A stretch of 64,000 nucleotides of DNA from Lachnospiraceae bacterium 28-4 (GTDB lineage Bacteria > Bacillota > Clostridia > Lachnospirales > Lachnospiraceae). How positions within the stretch are numbered: position 1 is the first letter of the stretch; the number at the start of each line of letters is the position of its first letter. The notes under the pieces are model-generated. The model did no database searches and was not told the DNA's origin. It worked only from the letters and a program-made list of their open reading frames with translations. The position numbers were made by a program, and so were the translations under genes. Shown here one piece after another: positions 16,608 through 26,173 of the stretch. The stretch lies in NCBI GenBank assembly GCA_000403275.2, contig KE159599.1, positions 1,287,396 to 1,351,395 on the forward strand. The letters are read 5' to 3'.

Positions 16608-17894
16608 CTAATTCGCGTTCCCATGTTGTTTTTCATATTCCTGTACCAGACGGATAATATCCCTGTTATACCTCGGCCAGTCGTTATCGAATTTTGCCAG
16701 GAAGGCATCCACATCTTTATTCAGCAGGAAAGTCTGTATCTGTGCATCCACCGCCATTTCGGACGGATAATAATGATCCTGGTAATCCTTCATATTTCCG
16801 CTCGTTATGTATTCGCTCATGCCGTCCAAAATAGAAGGCAGTTCGAACTCGCCGTTCTTGCACGGAATCGCCGTCTGCGCGTCGATGTATTTCTGGATAT
16901 TCTCATCGGCAAAAAGGAAATCCAGCACTTCGTAAGCAGCTTCTTTATTTTGGCAGTTAGCCATTACGCAAAACTGGAGGTCGACGCCGGAGTTCAGCGT
17001 ATTGCCGTCTTTGGAATCATTTGCCGGCATAACGAAAGAGTCCAAGTTCAAATCCGGGTTTACGGATAATATCTGGGGAGCCGCATAGCTTCCGATCGGA
17101 TACATCGCCGATTCCCCTCTTGCAAAAGCGGTACATGCATCGTTATACGCATATGCGAACGGATCTTCCGGCCCATATTTTAAGAGTTCCAAGTATTTTT
17201 CGGCTACTTCCCTGTATTCCTTGGAAAATGTTGTCTGCCCTTTGTTTACCTGCTTCGTCGTATCCGCCGGCGAAAGGTCTACTGCCATAGAGTTCCAGGG
17301 CGCCAGACAAGTCCATGTATCCTTAAAGCCAAAATAGAACGGAAGAACCCCCTCTGCCTGAATCGCATCGCATAAAGCTATCAATTCTTCCCAGTTCTCC
17401 GGTATCTCCCATCCATGTTCCGCAAACATATCGCGGTTGTACAGGATTCCGGCCGCATTCGCAACATAAGGCACTGCGAATGTTCCTTCCGTCGGAACCA
17501 GTTCCAGCGCCTCGCCAATATCCAGATACCCCTGATTAATATTCTGAAGTCCGCTGTAATCTGAAACATCTGCTAAAATTTCCGCATCCACAAAATAGGA
17601 ATAATTAATGTCGCCGCCAATTCCTATGATGTCCGGATAATCCTCTCTGATAAATCTCGTCTTTAAAATCGTCATTGCATCGTTAGGGGAACTGATTTTT
17701 AAATGTATATTGTCGTGCGTTGCATTGAATTCATCTTCCACCGTTTTAAAGTAATTTGCCGCTTCCGGCTTATACTGGACGATTTCAATTTCAATTTTTC
17801 CGTCGTTGGCAGAAGCCCCGCATCCGCTGGCAAACAATGATGCCGCCATACAGCATATTGCAAGTCCCAAGCATTTTATCCTTTTCCCTTTCAT
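16608..17894 (-). CDS. Extracellular sugar-binding lipoprotein of the ABC transporter
   Basis: 428 residues. A lipoprotein signal peptide ends at the lipobox LFASGC, so the mature protein is lipid-anchored on the cell surface. The remainder has the SBP_bac_1 fold (IVQYKPEAANYFKTVEDEFN, GGDINYSYFVDAEILADVSD, PYVANAAGILYNRDMF). It is the first gene of the binding protein-permease-permease-alpha-galactosidase cluster. The likely ligand is an alpha-galactoside, judged from the neighbouring GH36 enzyme rather than from the binding residues. Confidence 0.92.
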   Translation of the reverse strand: MKGKRIKCLGLAICCMAASLFASGCGASANDGKIEIEIVQYKPEAANYFKTVEDEFNATHDNIHLKISSPNDAMTILKTRFIREDYPDIIGIGGDINYSYFVDAEILADVSDYSGLQNINQGYLDIGEALELVPTEGTFAVPYVANAAGILYNRDMFAEHGWEIPENWEELIALCDAIQAEGVLPFYFGFKDTWTCLAPWNSMAVDLSPADTTKQVNKGQTTFSKEYREVAEKYLELLKYGPEDPFAYAYNDACTAFARGESAMYPIGSYAAPQILSVNPDLNLDSFVMPANDSKDGNTLNSGVDLQFCVMANCQNKEAAYEVLDFLFADENIQKYIDAQTAIPCKNGEFELPSILDGMSEYITSGNMKDYQDHYYPSEMAVDAQIQTFLLNKDVDAFLAKFDNDWPRYNRDIIRLVQEYEKQHGNAN

Positions 17895-17931
17895 AGCATT
17901 TCTCCTTCCCTATTTTGATAGTTGTATTTTA

Positions 17932-18036
17932 ACATACCAATATGCTACTAATAAATACCATGGTTTTGCATATTATATACCTTTATGCTATTTTTAGGCT
18001 ATTTATTTGAAATCAACTAGCATTTTGGTATATAAT
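17932..18036. promoter_or_regulatory. Divergent control region between the transporter operon and araC-type gene
   Basis: CATTTTGGTATAT at 18021-18033 and an inverted near-copy, CATATTGGTATGT on the minus strand (17932-17944), lie symmetrically in the intergenic region. They are candidate operators for the AraC-type regulator. A TATAAT at 18031-18036 is a likely -10 for the regulator. Function is inferred. Confidence 0.45.
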
Positions 18037-18063
18037 AAAGTATACGAACTTAAGGAGCCGCTT

Positions 18064-18933
18064 ATGAGTGAAGTAATTTTTTCCGTTTTTCCGAGTGAAA
18101 ATTTTATAGATTTAGGATTATACCAGTTTGGCTGGGAGCAGTGCGATCCCTCCCATTCCTTCGGTCCCGCCGCCAGAAACCATTACCTCTTCCACCTGTG
18201 CCTTTCCGGCACAGGTACGTTAATTGCGGAAAACAGCCAGGGGATTTCCGTCACCTACCAGATCAAAAGCGGACAGGGGTTCATGTTATTTCCCCATCAG
18301 ATCTCTACTTATATCGCAGACCATGAGATTCCCTGGGAATACGCCTGGATGGAATTCGACGGACTTCGCGCCAAAGAAGCGATCGACCTGGCCGGCATCA
18401 GCCGCGACCAGCCGATCTATAAAGCGCGTTATAAAGATATTGCGGAGACGATGAAATCCGAAATGCTATATATCGTCAACCATAAAGAGGAATCGTCCTT
18501 TCACTTGATAGGACATCTCCACCTCTTCATCGACAGCTTTATCCGCTCCTCCACTTCCATTCCAAACCGCCAGGGCAACAGTCTGCGGGATTTTTATGTC
18601 AAAGAAGCGATATCCTATATCGAACAGAACTTCCAAAACAATATCTCTGTAGAAGATATCGCCGCTTCCTGCGGCTTAAACCGCAGTTATTTCGGAAAAA
18701 TATTCCATGAAAATATGGGAAAATCCCCCCAGGAGTTCCTCATTTCTTACCGCATGTCCAAAGCGGCCGAACTCTTGAAGCTGACAAAACTGTCCATCGC
18801 GGACATAGGAAATGCAGTCGGCTATCCAAACCAACTGCATTTTTCGAGAGCTTTTAAAAATGTATACAGTATTTCGCCGAGGCAATGGCGGAATGAAAAC
18901 GGCGTCGGCGTTCTGCCTGACTTCAACCGTTAA
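18064..18933 (+). CDS. AraC-family transcriptional regulator of the alpha-galactoside operon
   Basis: 289 residues from the ATG at 18064, chosen for the upstream AAGGAG. The N-terminal cupin-like AraC ligand domain spans ~1-160. The C-terminal double HTH spans ~190-285: ISVEDIAASCGLNRSYFGKI, then LSIADIGNAVGYPNQLHFSR and AFKNVYSISPRQWR. It is divergent from the transporter operon and very likely activates it in response to the imported sugar, as for MsmR/RafR. The 3' end overlaps the convergent LytTR gene by four bases. Confidence 0.9.
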   Translation: MSEVIFSVFPSENFIDLGLYQFGWEQCDPSHSFGPAARNHYLFHLCLSGTGTLIAENSQGISVTYQIKSGQGFMLFPHQISTYIADHEIPWEYAWMEFDGLRAKEAIDLAGISRDQPIYKARYKDIAETMKSEMLYIVNHKEESSFHLIGHLHLFIDSFIRSSTSIPNRQGNSLRDFYVKEAISYIEQNFQNNISVEDIAASCGLNRSYFGKIFHENMGKSPQEFLISYRMSKAAELLKLTKLSIADIGNAVGYPNQLHFSRAFKNVYSISPRQWRNENGVGVLPDFNR

Positions 18934-19670
18934 AAGTTAAAGCTGGAATTCCTTTCCTCTTTCAAAAGCATATCGTAAATAAAGCTAAAATTTTTCTTCC
19001 GCTCTCCGCTGATCGGAAGCTTCGTTCCGTTGCATAAAGTAACCTCCGTCTTTGATCTTGCCCTGATCCAGTAGTAATTGACAAGATAAGACTGGTGAAT
19101 CCTTAAAAAAGGGATTTTTCCGTTTCCCAGCCTTTCCGCCACATCGGACAGCTTTCCCACAAATATTTCCGCGTCCCCATTCATCAAGTTCACCCGGATC
19201 TTTTTTCCCGCGCTTTCAAAATATAAAATTTCCTTACAGGGAAGCTTATATTCCTCGCCTTTATAACGAAACATAAAGTAAAAATTATTCTTACAGACCC
19301 TTCGATTTGCCTCCAGAAATAATTCGCCAAAAGTTTGAGAATCCACAGGTCTTTTAATAAACGCAAAAACGTCAAAGCGAAATAGTTCTATCATATGTTT
19401 ATCGCATTCCGATATATAGAGAATCAGCACATTTTCATCGAGCTTCCTGATCTTCCCTGCCGTTATAACCCCTTTTTGATTTTCCATTAAAAAGTTTAAA
19501 TACAGCAGATCATACCTTGTCCCTCTTTCTATTTCCTGCTTCAAAGTATGTTCGTCATAAAAAACCTCCGTTTCTGCCGGAATTCCTTTTGTTTTACATA
19601 AATCAAATACCAACTTCTCTATTTCCCCGGCAGCTGTTACCTTATCGCTGCATATTGCAACTTTTATCAT
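18930..19670 (-). CDS. LytTR-family response regulator with a changed phosphoacceptor
   Basis: 246 residues from the ATG at 19670 (GAGG upstream). Residues 1-~120 are a receiver domain and ~140-240 a LytTR DNA-binding domain (LYFESAGKKIRVNL, FLRIHQSYLVNYYWI). The receiver keeps an acidic residue in VAICSD and the conserved lysine (FIKRPVD), but the usual phosphoaccepting Asp is replaced by Asn in LLYLNFLMENQKG. It may therefore act without phosphorylation. No histidine kinase is adjacent. It is divergent from the blaI-type gene and could share its control region. Confidence 0.82.
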   Translation of the reverse strand: MIKVAICSDKVTAAGEIEKLVFDLCKTKGIPAETEVFYDEHTLKQEIERGTRYDLLYLNFLMENQKGVITAGKIRKLDENVLILYISECDKHMIELFRFDVFAFIKRPVDSQTFGELFLEANRRVCKNNFYFMFRYKGEEYKLPCKEILYFESAGKKIRVNLMNGDAEIFVGKLSDVAERLGNGKIPFLRIHQSYLVNYYWIRARSKTEVTLCNGTKLPISGERKKNFSFIYDMLLKEERNSSFNF

Positions 19671-19758
19671 ATTTATCCTCATTTCCGCATTCTTTTTCAA
19701 AATAATATCTTTAATTTTATATCTAATATATTTCTTTCATTATATACATTATTTATAA

Positions 19759-19769
19759 ATACAATGTAT
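19759..19769. promoter_or_regulatory. BlaI-type operator candidate, distal
   Basis: ATACAATGTAT is a perfect TACA-N-TGTA dyad, the core of BlaI/MecI operators. It sits between the divergent LytTR and blaI-like genes. Confidence 0.5.
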
Positions 19770-19824
19770 ATTCACAAATTTATCAGTTTGTATATAAAAT
19801 GTCAATATTTAATTCTAATTATTA

Positions 19825-19854
19825 TTGACAAAGAAACAGAATACACTGTATTAT
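19825..19854 (+). promoter_or_regulatory. Promoter with embedded BlaI-type operator for the blaI-like operon
   Basis: TTGACA (19825-19830) and TATTAT (19849-19854) are 18 bases apart. AATACACTGTATT (19840-19852), a perfect TACA/TGTA dyad, overlaps the -10. This is the classic layout of a BlaI-autorepressed promoter. Confidence 0.65.
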
Positions 19855-19897
19855 TATAAGATATATAACTCACTAGTCAGTTTTATGGGGGGCATTC

Positions 19898-20281
19898 ATG
19901 AAATTTGTACATCTCACTTCAAAAGAATTTGAAATAATGAAGATTTTCTGGCAATATGATAAGCCTCTTACCGCTGCCGAAATCATTGATCTTTCCAAAG
20001 AAAAAACGTGGTCCTTCAATTCGCTTTATCCGTTATTAAATAAATTATTAAAAAAACAATTTATAAAAGTGGTTGGCAACATCCGCACCGTGAAAGCACC
20101 CAGCCGGATATTTACAGCCAATATTTCCCTGCTGGAATATTCCAACATGCAGTTCCAGTCCATTTTTACAGACTCAGATAAAAAAATGAATATCGGAAAT
20201 ATGCTGTCTTATTTTTGTAACCATTCCAAAAATTCAGACGCTTTGATTAAAGAAATAGAAGAGTGGATAGAAGAACATTAA
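19898..20281 (+). CDS. blaI: BlaI/MecI-family transcriptional repressor
   Basis: 127 residues. The winged HTH is in the first ~75 (LTSKEFEIMKIFWQYDKPLT, AAEIIDL, NSLYPLLNKLLKK). The C-terminal dimerisation helices follow. BlaI-type repressors bind TACA/TGTA dyads, and two lie upstream. The gene precedes an M56 peptidase that would cleave it when triggered. The pair need not concern beta-lactams, since no beta-lactamase gene is nearby. Confidence 0.88.
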   Translation: MKFVHLTSKEFEIMKIFWQYDKPLTAAEIIDLSKEKTWSFNSLYPLLNKLLKKQFIKVVGNIRTVKAPSRIFTANISLLEYSNMQFQSIFTDSDKKMNIGNMLSYFCNHSKNSDALIKEIEEWIEEH

Positions 20282-20314
20282 TATAGTTTCCGGAGGATAT
20301 TAAGGTGGCTTCTC

Positions 20315-21454
20315 ATGTTCGATATTAATGTTTATTCTGTAATTAACAGCATTATCGGAGCATGCATTCTAATGATCCTTTGTTTCCTTTTGGAAAAACT
20401 TGTAATCAGGGGAACAATAACAAGTACCGTTTATTTTTTGACGTTTCCCTTAATTTTATTAAGATTGCTGTTACCGGTTGAGATTGTGGATAAAACAACT
20501 TTGATTCAGATCAATAAGATTCTTCCCTCCGTGATACGGCTGTTCAGAGCAGAAATATTTCCTATGTCGCTTCCTGTTGCCGGCCTGAATATTTCCATTA
20601 ATACGATCACCTTGGTTGCATCCTGTCTTTCCTTGGTATCAATGATAAAATGCCTGAAAATAATCAGTGCATATTATAACTTATATATCCGTTTAAAATA
20701 TATTTCGTCAACCCAGGATGAAAAAATATTAAGAATGCTGATATACATAAAAGAAAAAAATAATTTTAAGTTTAATGTGAAAATCATACAAAACAGATTA
20801 ATTGACAGCCCGTTTGAGTTCGGCTTTTTCAAACAGACAATATGTCTGCCCTCCGCCAATTATTCGGAGGAAGAACTTTACTTTATACTGTCGCACGAAC
20901 TATATCATTTTAAAAACAGATCAAACTGGTTAAAACTTTTCAATAATATTTTAGCCGCTGTTTTTTGGTGGAATCCGTTGATTTCATTTTATCATACGTC
21001 CCTCTTATCCATGATTGAGATCAACTGCGATGAGCTTGCTACAGCCGGTTTCAACGATCACTTAAAAGCCAGATATTTAGCTTGCCTTCTCAGCGAGTCC
21101 CACCAGCAGCAAAGAAACAGGGAAAGCCAGACGATTCATTTTTTAAGTTCTGATAAAAGTTCGCTTTCCAAACGTTTCAGGTTTATTACTGAAAAACATA
21201 AGAAGTCAAAAATTCTATGTTGCTTATCAGCTTTTATAATGGTAAAAATATTTTTTGCTTCTTATTTTTTTATGGTTTTGCCGTACTTCGATGTTCCTGT
21301 TACAGAAGTAAAAAGGCCTGAGTTTACAAAAGAAAACTCTTATATTTTAAGAAAGGGGGATCGTTATATTATCTATTTCGAAGATGAACCTTATATTTTT
21401 TTAGATTCTATCAGCGAATCATTTTGGGACTTACCAATCGTTATTGAAGATTAA
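20315..21454 (+). CDS. blaR1: BlaR1-like M56 membrane metallopeptidase without a penicillin-sensor domain
   Basis: 379 residues. Three N-terminal membrane segments lie within the first ~120. The zinc-peptidase domain follows with LSHELYHFKNRSNW (HExxH) and IEINCDELAT (third ligand region). A last membrane helix sits near residue 310, followed by a ~60-residue external tail (KENSYILRKGDRYIIYFEDE). Classical BlaR1 has a ~250-residue penicillin-binding domain here, so this one must sense something else. It should relieve repression by cleaving the upstream BlaI-like protein. A small secreted peptide gene follows at 21476. Confidence 0.87.
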   Translation: MFDINVYSVINSIIGACILMILCFLLEKLVIRGTITSTVYFLTFPLILLRLLLPVEIVDKTTLIQINKILPSVIRLFRAEIFPMSLPVAGLNISINTITLVASCLSLVSMIKCLKIISAYYNLYIRLKYISSTQDEKILRMLIYIKEKNNFKFNVKIIQNRLIDSPFEFGFFKQTICLPSANYSEEELYFILSHELYHFKNRSNWLKLFNNILAAVFWWNPLISFYHTSLLSMIEINCDELATAGFNDHLKARYLACLLSESHQQQRNRESQTIHFLSSDKSSLSKRFRFITEKHKKSKILCCLSAFIMVKIFFASYFFMVLPYFDVPVTEVKRPEFTKENSYILRKGDRYIIYFEDEPYIFLDSISESFWDLPIVIED

Positions 21455-21475
21455 TTTTAAAAAGAAAGGAATACT

Positions 21476-21727
21476 ATGAAGAAGAAAAATTTATTATTTA
21501 CTTTAGGCTTTGTTGCACAGATTGCACTATCTTTCCATATTGCTTATGCAAATCCTTCCTACCCTGGCACTCAGATTGTAGTCAATTCCGTAAACGCCGG
21601 CGATGAAATAACGCCCAGGGCTAATGTTACCGGATACCAGTACATGGAAATTGATGGTATCCTGTACAAACGTTTATGGTCCTATACTTACGGAAGATGG
21701 GAAGATCCCTATTGGTATCCGGCATAA
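21476..21727 (+). CDS. Small secreted peptide of the blaI-blaR1 operon
   Basis: 83 residues, 21 bases after the M56 peptidase gene and preceded by AAAGGA. A signal peptide (MKKKNLLFTLGFVAQIAL to AYA/NP) is followed by a mature ~57-residue chain with an aromatic, charged C-terminus (GYQYMEIDGILYKRLW, RWEDPYWYPA). No enzyme motif and no cysteine. It could be the signal, product or cell-surface effector of the BlaI/BlaR1 pair. The family is not recognised with confidence, and the function is inferred from operon position. Confidence 0.65.
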   Translation: MKKKNLLFTLGFVAQIALSFHIAYANPSYPGTQIVVNSVNAGDEITPRANVTGYQYMEIDGILYKRLWSYTYGRWEDPYWYPA

Positions 21728-21761
21728 GCCGTACCATACTTCCAAACTAAAATCGATACTT

Positions 21762-21803
21762 AATCGCCGCCACCCATAAAATAATGAGTGGCGGCGATTT
21801 TGA
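21762..21803. terminator. Bidirectional terminator between convergent genes
   Basis: AATCGCCGCCAC (21762-21773) pairs with GTGGCGGCGATT (21788-21799), followed by TTTG on the plus strand. It separates the secreted-peptide gene from the convergent GH13 gene. Confidence 0.75.
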
Positions 21804-21861
21804 CACCTGGATTCATGTTTTCCAATACTATATTGCCATCCTGGCAATCGTTCTTCATCCT

Positions 21862-23988
21862 TTACTGAAAATGCAAAAACTTCTTCTCTCCCTCCGCCCG
21901 ATGCTTCAACACAATCGCCGAAGTCGGCGGCATCGTTACTTTGACTCTTCCCGATACAATAGGGTACTCTGCCTCTTCCGTCGTATATCCCTCCCAAGTA
22001 GTCAAGATCAGGCGTTTCATTGTCCCTGTCTTCGGTGTTCCGAGATACCATACCGACAATTCCTTTGTAATCTCATAGTCGTTATTATTGATCAAAATAG
22101 CGGACTGCTCCTCCTTATTAAACCTTCCATATCCGATTACGTTATGCTCGCCCTCCATATATTTTAAAGATCCGGTTAAAAACTCCCTGTTCTTTTTATG
22201 GATGGCGATCATATCCTTATGGAAACGGATCAGCTCCTTGTCTTCTCTGCCCCACGGATAAGTCCGCCTGTTATCGGGATCGGTAAATCCCGTAACGCCG
22301 GCCTCGTCGCCATAATAAACCGTAGGCGCTCCTGGCCATGTCATCTGGATAACAACAGCTTCTCTTAAAACAGCCTTGTTCACATTATTATTAGCTGCCT
22401 CGGGCCCATGGGAATTCGTTCTTCCGACAAAATGATTCGTTCTTGTCAAAAAGCGGGAATGATCGTGGTTGGAAAGCTCGTTCATCGCCATATAAAGGGA
22501 AGGCATTGCCATATTCGCTCCGTTATAATGCATGGAATCCCAAAAGCTGTCAGCATTCCCCAACATATCCTCCCTGAAATCATCGCTATGTTTCTGCATT
22601 CCTGTCAAAAACCATGTGACCGGCTCCATAAAAGCATCGTAATTCATAATAGAGTCCCATTCTTTCCCGTTCAGCCACTCCCTGGGATTTCCATAATGCT
22701 CCGCCAGCACCACGGCATTCGGATTTGCCTGTTTTACCGTCTTATAAAATTCTTTCCAAAAATAATGGTTATACTCCGGCGAATGCCCCAGATCCGCCGC
22801 CACATCCAGTCTCCACCCGTCTACATTATAAGGCGGAGACACCCATTTACGGGCAATGTGCATAATATATTCGAACAGATCCTTAGATCCTTCATAGTTC
22901 AGCTTTGGCAGCGTATCATGCCCCCACCACCCGTCATAATTATGGTTATAAGGCCAGGCCGCCTGGTGATGAAAGGCAAAATAATTATGATAAGGGCTGC
23001 TTTCTTCCACATAAGCTCCCTTCTCATATCCCTCCGCATTTTCATAGATCCGTTCCCGGTCCATCCATTTATTAAAGGAACCGCAGTGGTTGAACACTCC
23101 GTCCAAAATAACCTTGATTCCCCTCCTGTGAGCCTCTTTTACCACTTCCGCGAACAGTTCATTGCTCGCCTCCAGATTCGCCTTATTGCTGACCCGGTTA
23201 ATATATCTGGTGGCAAAACGGTTTTCCTGCCCAGGCTGCAGCAATTCCCCCTCATCCATTACGATCTTTCCAAAATGGGGGTCTATATAATCATAATCCT
23301 GAATATCATATTTATGATTCGACGGCGACACGAAGAGCGGGTTAAAATAAATCACATCGATACCCAAATCCTGCAAGTAATCCATTTTATCCAGAACTCC
23401 CTGCAAATCCCCTCCGTAAAATTCACGAACTCCCATGGCGTCAGGATATTTGTTCCAATCCTCTACCTTCACCGTATTAGCGCCAATATATCTGTATTCA
23501 TCCGTCAGCACATCGTTTTTGGGATCTCCATTATAAAAACGGTCTACGTATATTTGGTACATCACGGCTCCCTTTGCCCATTCCGGCGTTTTGTAACCCG
23601 GTATCAGCCGGAAATCGCATTCCCTGACCGCTTCCTTTTGTACACCGCGGTAATTGAAATAGCAACTCATCTTTCCCGCATATATTTCAAAATAATAATG
23701 GATCTCCCTGCCCTCCAGCTGTATCTGCTGGCTATAATAATCAAAAAAACTATCCGTCTCCGTTTTTAACATCAAATATTTCTCATTGCCGCATACCAAA
23801 TATACTTTATCCACATTGTTTTTCTTCGTGCGGAATTTTATCGTCACTTCATCGTATGCACTCGGCTCCGGGGGATCCAGATAATCTCCCGTCATATCGC
23901 TGAACAGCGCTTTCTTATCCAACAGAGGTTTCATTGTAGCAATATACATCTGGTCATACCTAACTTCCAGAAACTTGTTTGTATCCAT
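21862..23988 (-). CDS. GH13 alpha-amylase-family enzyme, neopullulanase-like
   Basis: 708 residues, no signal peptide, so probably cytosolic. An N-terminal beta domain (about 40-130) resembles CBM34 of the GH13_20 neopullulanase/cyclomaltodextrinase group. The catalytic barrel has DGVFNHCGSFNKW, DGWRLDVAAD (nucleophile), VVLAEHYGNP (acid) and LSNHDHSRF (third acid). It likely acts on maltodextrins or pullulan-type oligosaccharides. Single-gene unit with its own promoter and a terminator on each side. Confidence 0.9.
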   Translation of the reverse strand: MDTNKFLEVRYDQMYIATMKPLLDKKALFSDMTGDYLDPPEPSAYDEVTIKFRTKKNNVDKVYLVCGNEKYLMLKTETDSFFDYYSQQIQLEGREIHYYFEIYAGKMSCYFNYRGVQKEAVRECDFRLIPGYKTPEWAKGAVMYQIYVDRFYNGDPKNDVLTDEYRYIGANTVKVEDWNKYPDAMGVREFYGGDLQGVLDKMDYLQDLGIDVIYFNPLFVSPSNHKYDIQDYDYIDPHFGKIVMDEGELLQPGQENRFATRYINRVSNKANLEASNELFAEVVKEAHRRGIKVILDGVFNHCGSFNKWMDRERIYENAEGYEKGAYVEESSPYHNYFAFHHQAAWPYNHNYDGWWGHDTLPKLNYEGSKDLFEYIMHIARKWVSPPYNVDGWRLDVAADLGHSPEYNHYFWKEFYKTVKQANPNAVVLAEHYGNPREWLNGKEWDSIMNYDAFMEPVTWFLTGMQKHSDDFREDMLGNADSFWDSMHYNGANMAMPSLYMAMNELSNHDHSRFLTRTNHFVGRTNSHGPEAANNNVNKAVLREAVVIQMTWPGAPTVYYGDEAGVTGFTDPDNRRTYPWGREDKELIRFHKDMIAIHKKNREFLTGSLKYMEGEHNVIGYGRFNKEEQSAILINNNDYEITKELSVWYLGTPKTGTMKRLILTTWEGYTTEEAEYPIVSGRVKVTMPPTSAIVLKHRAEGEKKFLHFQ

Positions 23989-24027
23989 CCGTTATTCTCC
24001 TGCGAACTTTTTCACTCTTTGTGAACT

Positions 24028-24072
24028 ATTTTATACTATATGCTATTATTATTCAAGCAGTTCTGTCAAGGC
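24028..24072 (-). promoter_or_regulatory. Possible promoter of the GH13 gene
   Basis: TTGACA is found on the minus strand just downstream of the 24075-24110 hairpin, with TAGCAT about 18 bases on. The -10 match is only moderate. Confidence 0.35.
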
Positions 24073-24074
24073 AG

Positions 24075-24110
24075 TAAAAAAGACAGCCAAACGATCTGCT
24101 GTCTTTTTTA
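24075..24110 (-). terminator. Intrinsic terminator downstream of ftsH
   Basis: TAAAAAAGACAGC and GCTGTCTTTTTTA form a 13-bp perfect stem with A- and T-runs on both sides, about 160 bases after the ftsH stop. Confidence 0.75.
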
Positions 24111-24268
24111 GAGAAGGTATTTCTTTCTTATGGGGTATAGCAAAAAACTATATAATGTATTGGGGGGTTACAAGTAGTATAATAGCATAACCTGTTATTT
24201 GCGTAAATACCAAGGATTCACAAATATCACAAAAACCAATTCCATTTTTTGTATATTTTGCACAACCT

Positions 24269-26116
24269 CTATGATTTTTTAAAAAAGTCTTCCGGTTCGT
24301 AAGGCTTATCCTCCATCAGCGCTTCGAATTCTTCTCTCGTTATTTTTTCTTTTTCCAGCAATAATTCCGCACATTTATGAAGAACGTCTTCGCGATCCGT
24401 AATAATAGCCTTTGCTTTTGCATAGCAGCCGTCGATAATTTCTTTTACTTCCCTGTCGATCTCTCCCGACACCAGTTCGCTATGGCTCTTTGCATGAGCC
24501 AGATCGCGCCCGATAAATACTTCGTCGTCGTCATCATCGTAATTGATCACGCCGATGTTATCGGACATACCGTATCTCGTCACCATCCGCCTCGCCACCT
24601 TCGTAGCCTTTTTGATGTCGCTGGATGCCCCGGTCGTAATATCATCAAAAATAATTTCCTCCGCAATACGTCCGCCAAGGGAAACCATGATTTCCTGAAG
24701 CATTTTTCCCTTTGTCATGAACATTTCATCCTTTTCCGGCAAAGGCATGGTATAACCGGCAGCCCCCAGCCCCGTAGGAATAATGGAAACCGTATACACC
24801 GGCCCGACATCGGGAAGCACATGGAACAAAATCGCATGGCCGGCTTCGTGGTACGCCGTAATCTTTTTCTCTTTGTCGGAAATAATGCGGCTCTTTTTCT
24901 CCGTACCGATTCCAACCTTAATAAAAGATTTCTTAATATCTTCCTGCTTCACAAACGCCCGGTCACTCATAGCCGCATGAATCGCAGCTTCATTCATCAG
25001 ATTTTCCAGATCAGCACCGGTAAATCCCGCAGTCGTCTGAGCGATCTGCTCCAGATTAACGTCTTCGGCCAGCGGTTTATTCTTGGAATGTACGGTAAGA
25101 ATTTCCTTCCTGCCCCTCACATCCGGCGGGCTCACCGTTATCTTTCTGTCAAACCGGCCGGGACGCAGGATCGCCGGATCCAAGATATCCACACGGTTAG
25201 TAGCCGCCAGCACAATAATTCCTTCATTAACGCCAAATCCATCCATTTCCACCAGCAGCTGGTTCAACGTCTGCTCCCTTTCGTCATGTCCGCCTCCCAT
25301 ACCGGTACCTCGCCGCCTTGCCACCGCATCGATTTCATCGATAAATACAATACAGGGCGAATGCTTCTTGGCATCCGCGAACAGATCCCTTACTCTGGAA
25401 GCGCCCACGCCTACGAACATCTCTACAAAATCAGAACCCGAAATACTGAAAAACGGCACATTCGCTTCTCCTGCAATGGCTTTTGCCAAAAGCGTTTTTC
25501 CAGTACCCGGAGCGCCTTCCAGCAAGACGCCCTTTGGTATTCTGGCTCCTACTTTCGTGAATTTTCCCGGCGATTTCAAAAAGCTGATAATTTCATCCAG
25601 CTCTTCCTTTTCTTCCTGCAAACCAGCCACATCGTTTAAAGTCATTTTATTGTCCAGAGACAGCTTCGCCCGGCTTTTACCAAAATTCATCATCTTGCCG
25701 CTGCTGCCGCCGCCCGCATTCTGGGAATTCATCATTACAAAAAAGAAAACCCCTATCACCAGCACCAAAAGCATCGGAAACACGCTTGTCATAAACCAGT
25801 TTTCCCTTGGGATATCCCTGATTTCCGGATCAATGCCAAAAGATGCAAACTCCGCTTCCACTTCCTTCACATCCGTTACGTATAAGATCCTTTCTTCCCC
25901 ATTGCTCAGAGCCACCCTTACCGCTCCGGTAGGCGTTTCCTTATTCGGCTGGATAACAGCCTCCAGCACCTTTCCTGATTCCAAGGCTTCCCTTAATTCA
26001 CCCTTCGTATAATCCGTCTCCTGACCGTTCAGATTCCGAAACATCCATGCTGCCAGAAAAAGCAGCACGAAAATCACTACAAAATATGTGTTCAAATTCT
26101 TTCTATTATTATTCAA
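24269..26116 (-). CDS. ftsH: ATP-dependent membrane zinc metalloprotease FtsH
   Basis: 615 residues. Two N-terminal membrane segments (about 10-27 and 108-128) flank an external domain. The AAA+ ATPase has GAPGTGKT (Walker A), IVFIDEID (Walker B) and a second-region-of-homology arginine near LRPGRFDRK. The M41 protease domain has HEAGH with a downstream Asp ligand. FtsH degrades membrane and regulatory proteins. It closes the conserved tilS-hpt-ftsH run, 57 bases after hpt. Confidence 0.97.
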   Translation of the reverse strand: MNNNRKNLNTYFVVIFVLLFLAAWMFRNLNGQETDYTKGELREALESGKVLEAVIQPNKETPTGAVRVALSNGEERILYVTDVKEVEAEFASFGIDPEIRDIPRENWFMTSVFPMLLVLVIGVFFFVMMNSQNAGGGSSGKMMNFGKSRAKLSLDNKMTLNDVAGLQEEKEELDEIISFLKSPGKFTKVGARIPKGVLLEGAPGTGKTLLAKAIAGEANVPFFSISGSDFVEMFVGVGASRVRDLFADAKKHSPCIVFIDEIDAVARRRGTGMGGGHDEREQTLNQLLVEMDGFGVNEGIIVLAATNRVDILDPAILRPGRFDRKITVSPPDVRGRKEILTVHSKNKPLAEDVNLEQIAQTTAGFTGADLENLMNEAAIHAAMSDRAFVKQEDIKKSFIKVGIGTEKKSRIISDKEKKITAYHEAGHAILFHVLPDVGPVYTVSIIPTGLGAAGYTMPLPEKDEMFMTKGKMLQEIMVSLGGRIAEEIIFDDITTGASSDIKKATKVARRMVTRYGMSDNIGVINYDDDDDEVFIGRDLAHAKSHSELVSGEIDREVKEIIDGCYAKAKAIITDREDVLHKCAELLLEKEKITREEFEALMEDKPYEPEDFFKKS

Positions 26117-26173
26117 CTCTAACCTCCGGTTCGCATCTGTCCAATTCCCGCGAACATTAATTGTATCAATCCT

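Noticed and set aside
22408-23769. 453-codon plus-strand open frame opposite the GH13 gene
   Set aside because: Antisense shadow; the minus strand encodes a full GH13 enzyme with all catalytic motifs, and the plus frame is a His/Arg/Ile-rich string without domain features.
24377-25639. 420-codon plus-strand open frame opposite ftsH
   Set aside because: Antisense shadow; ftsH is unambiguous on the other strand.
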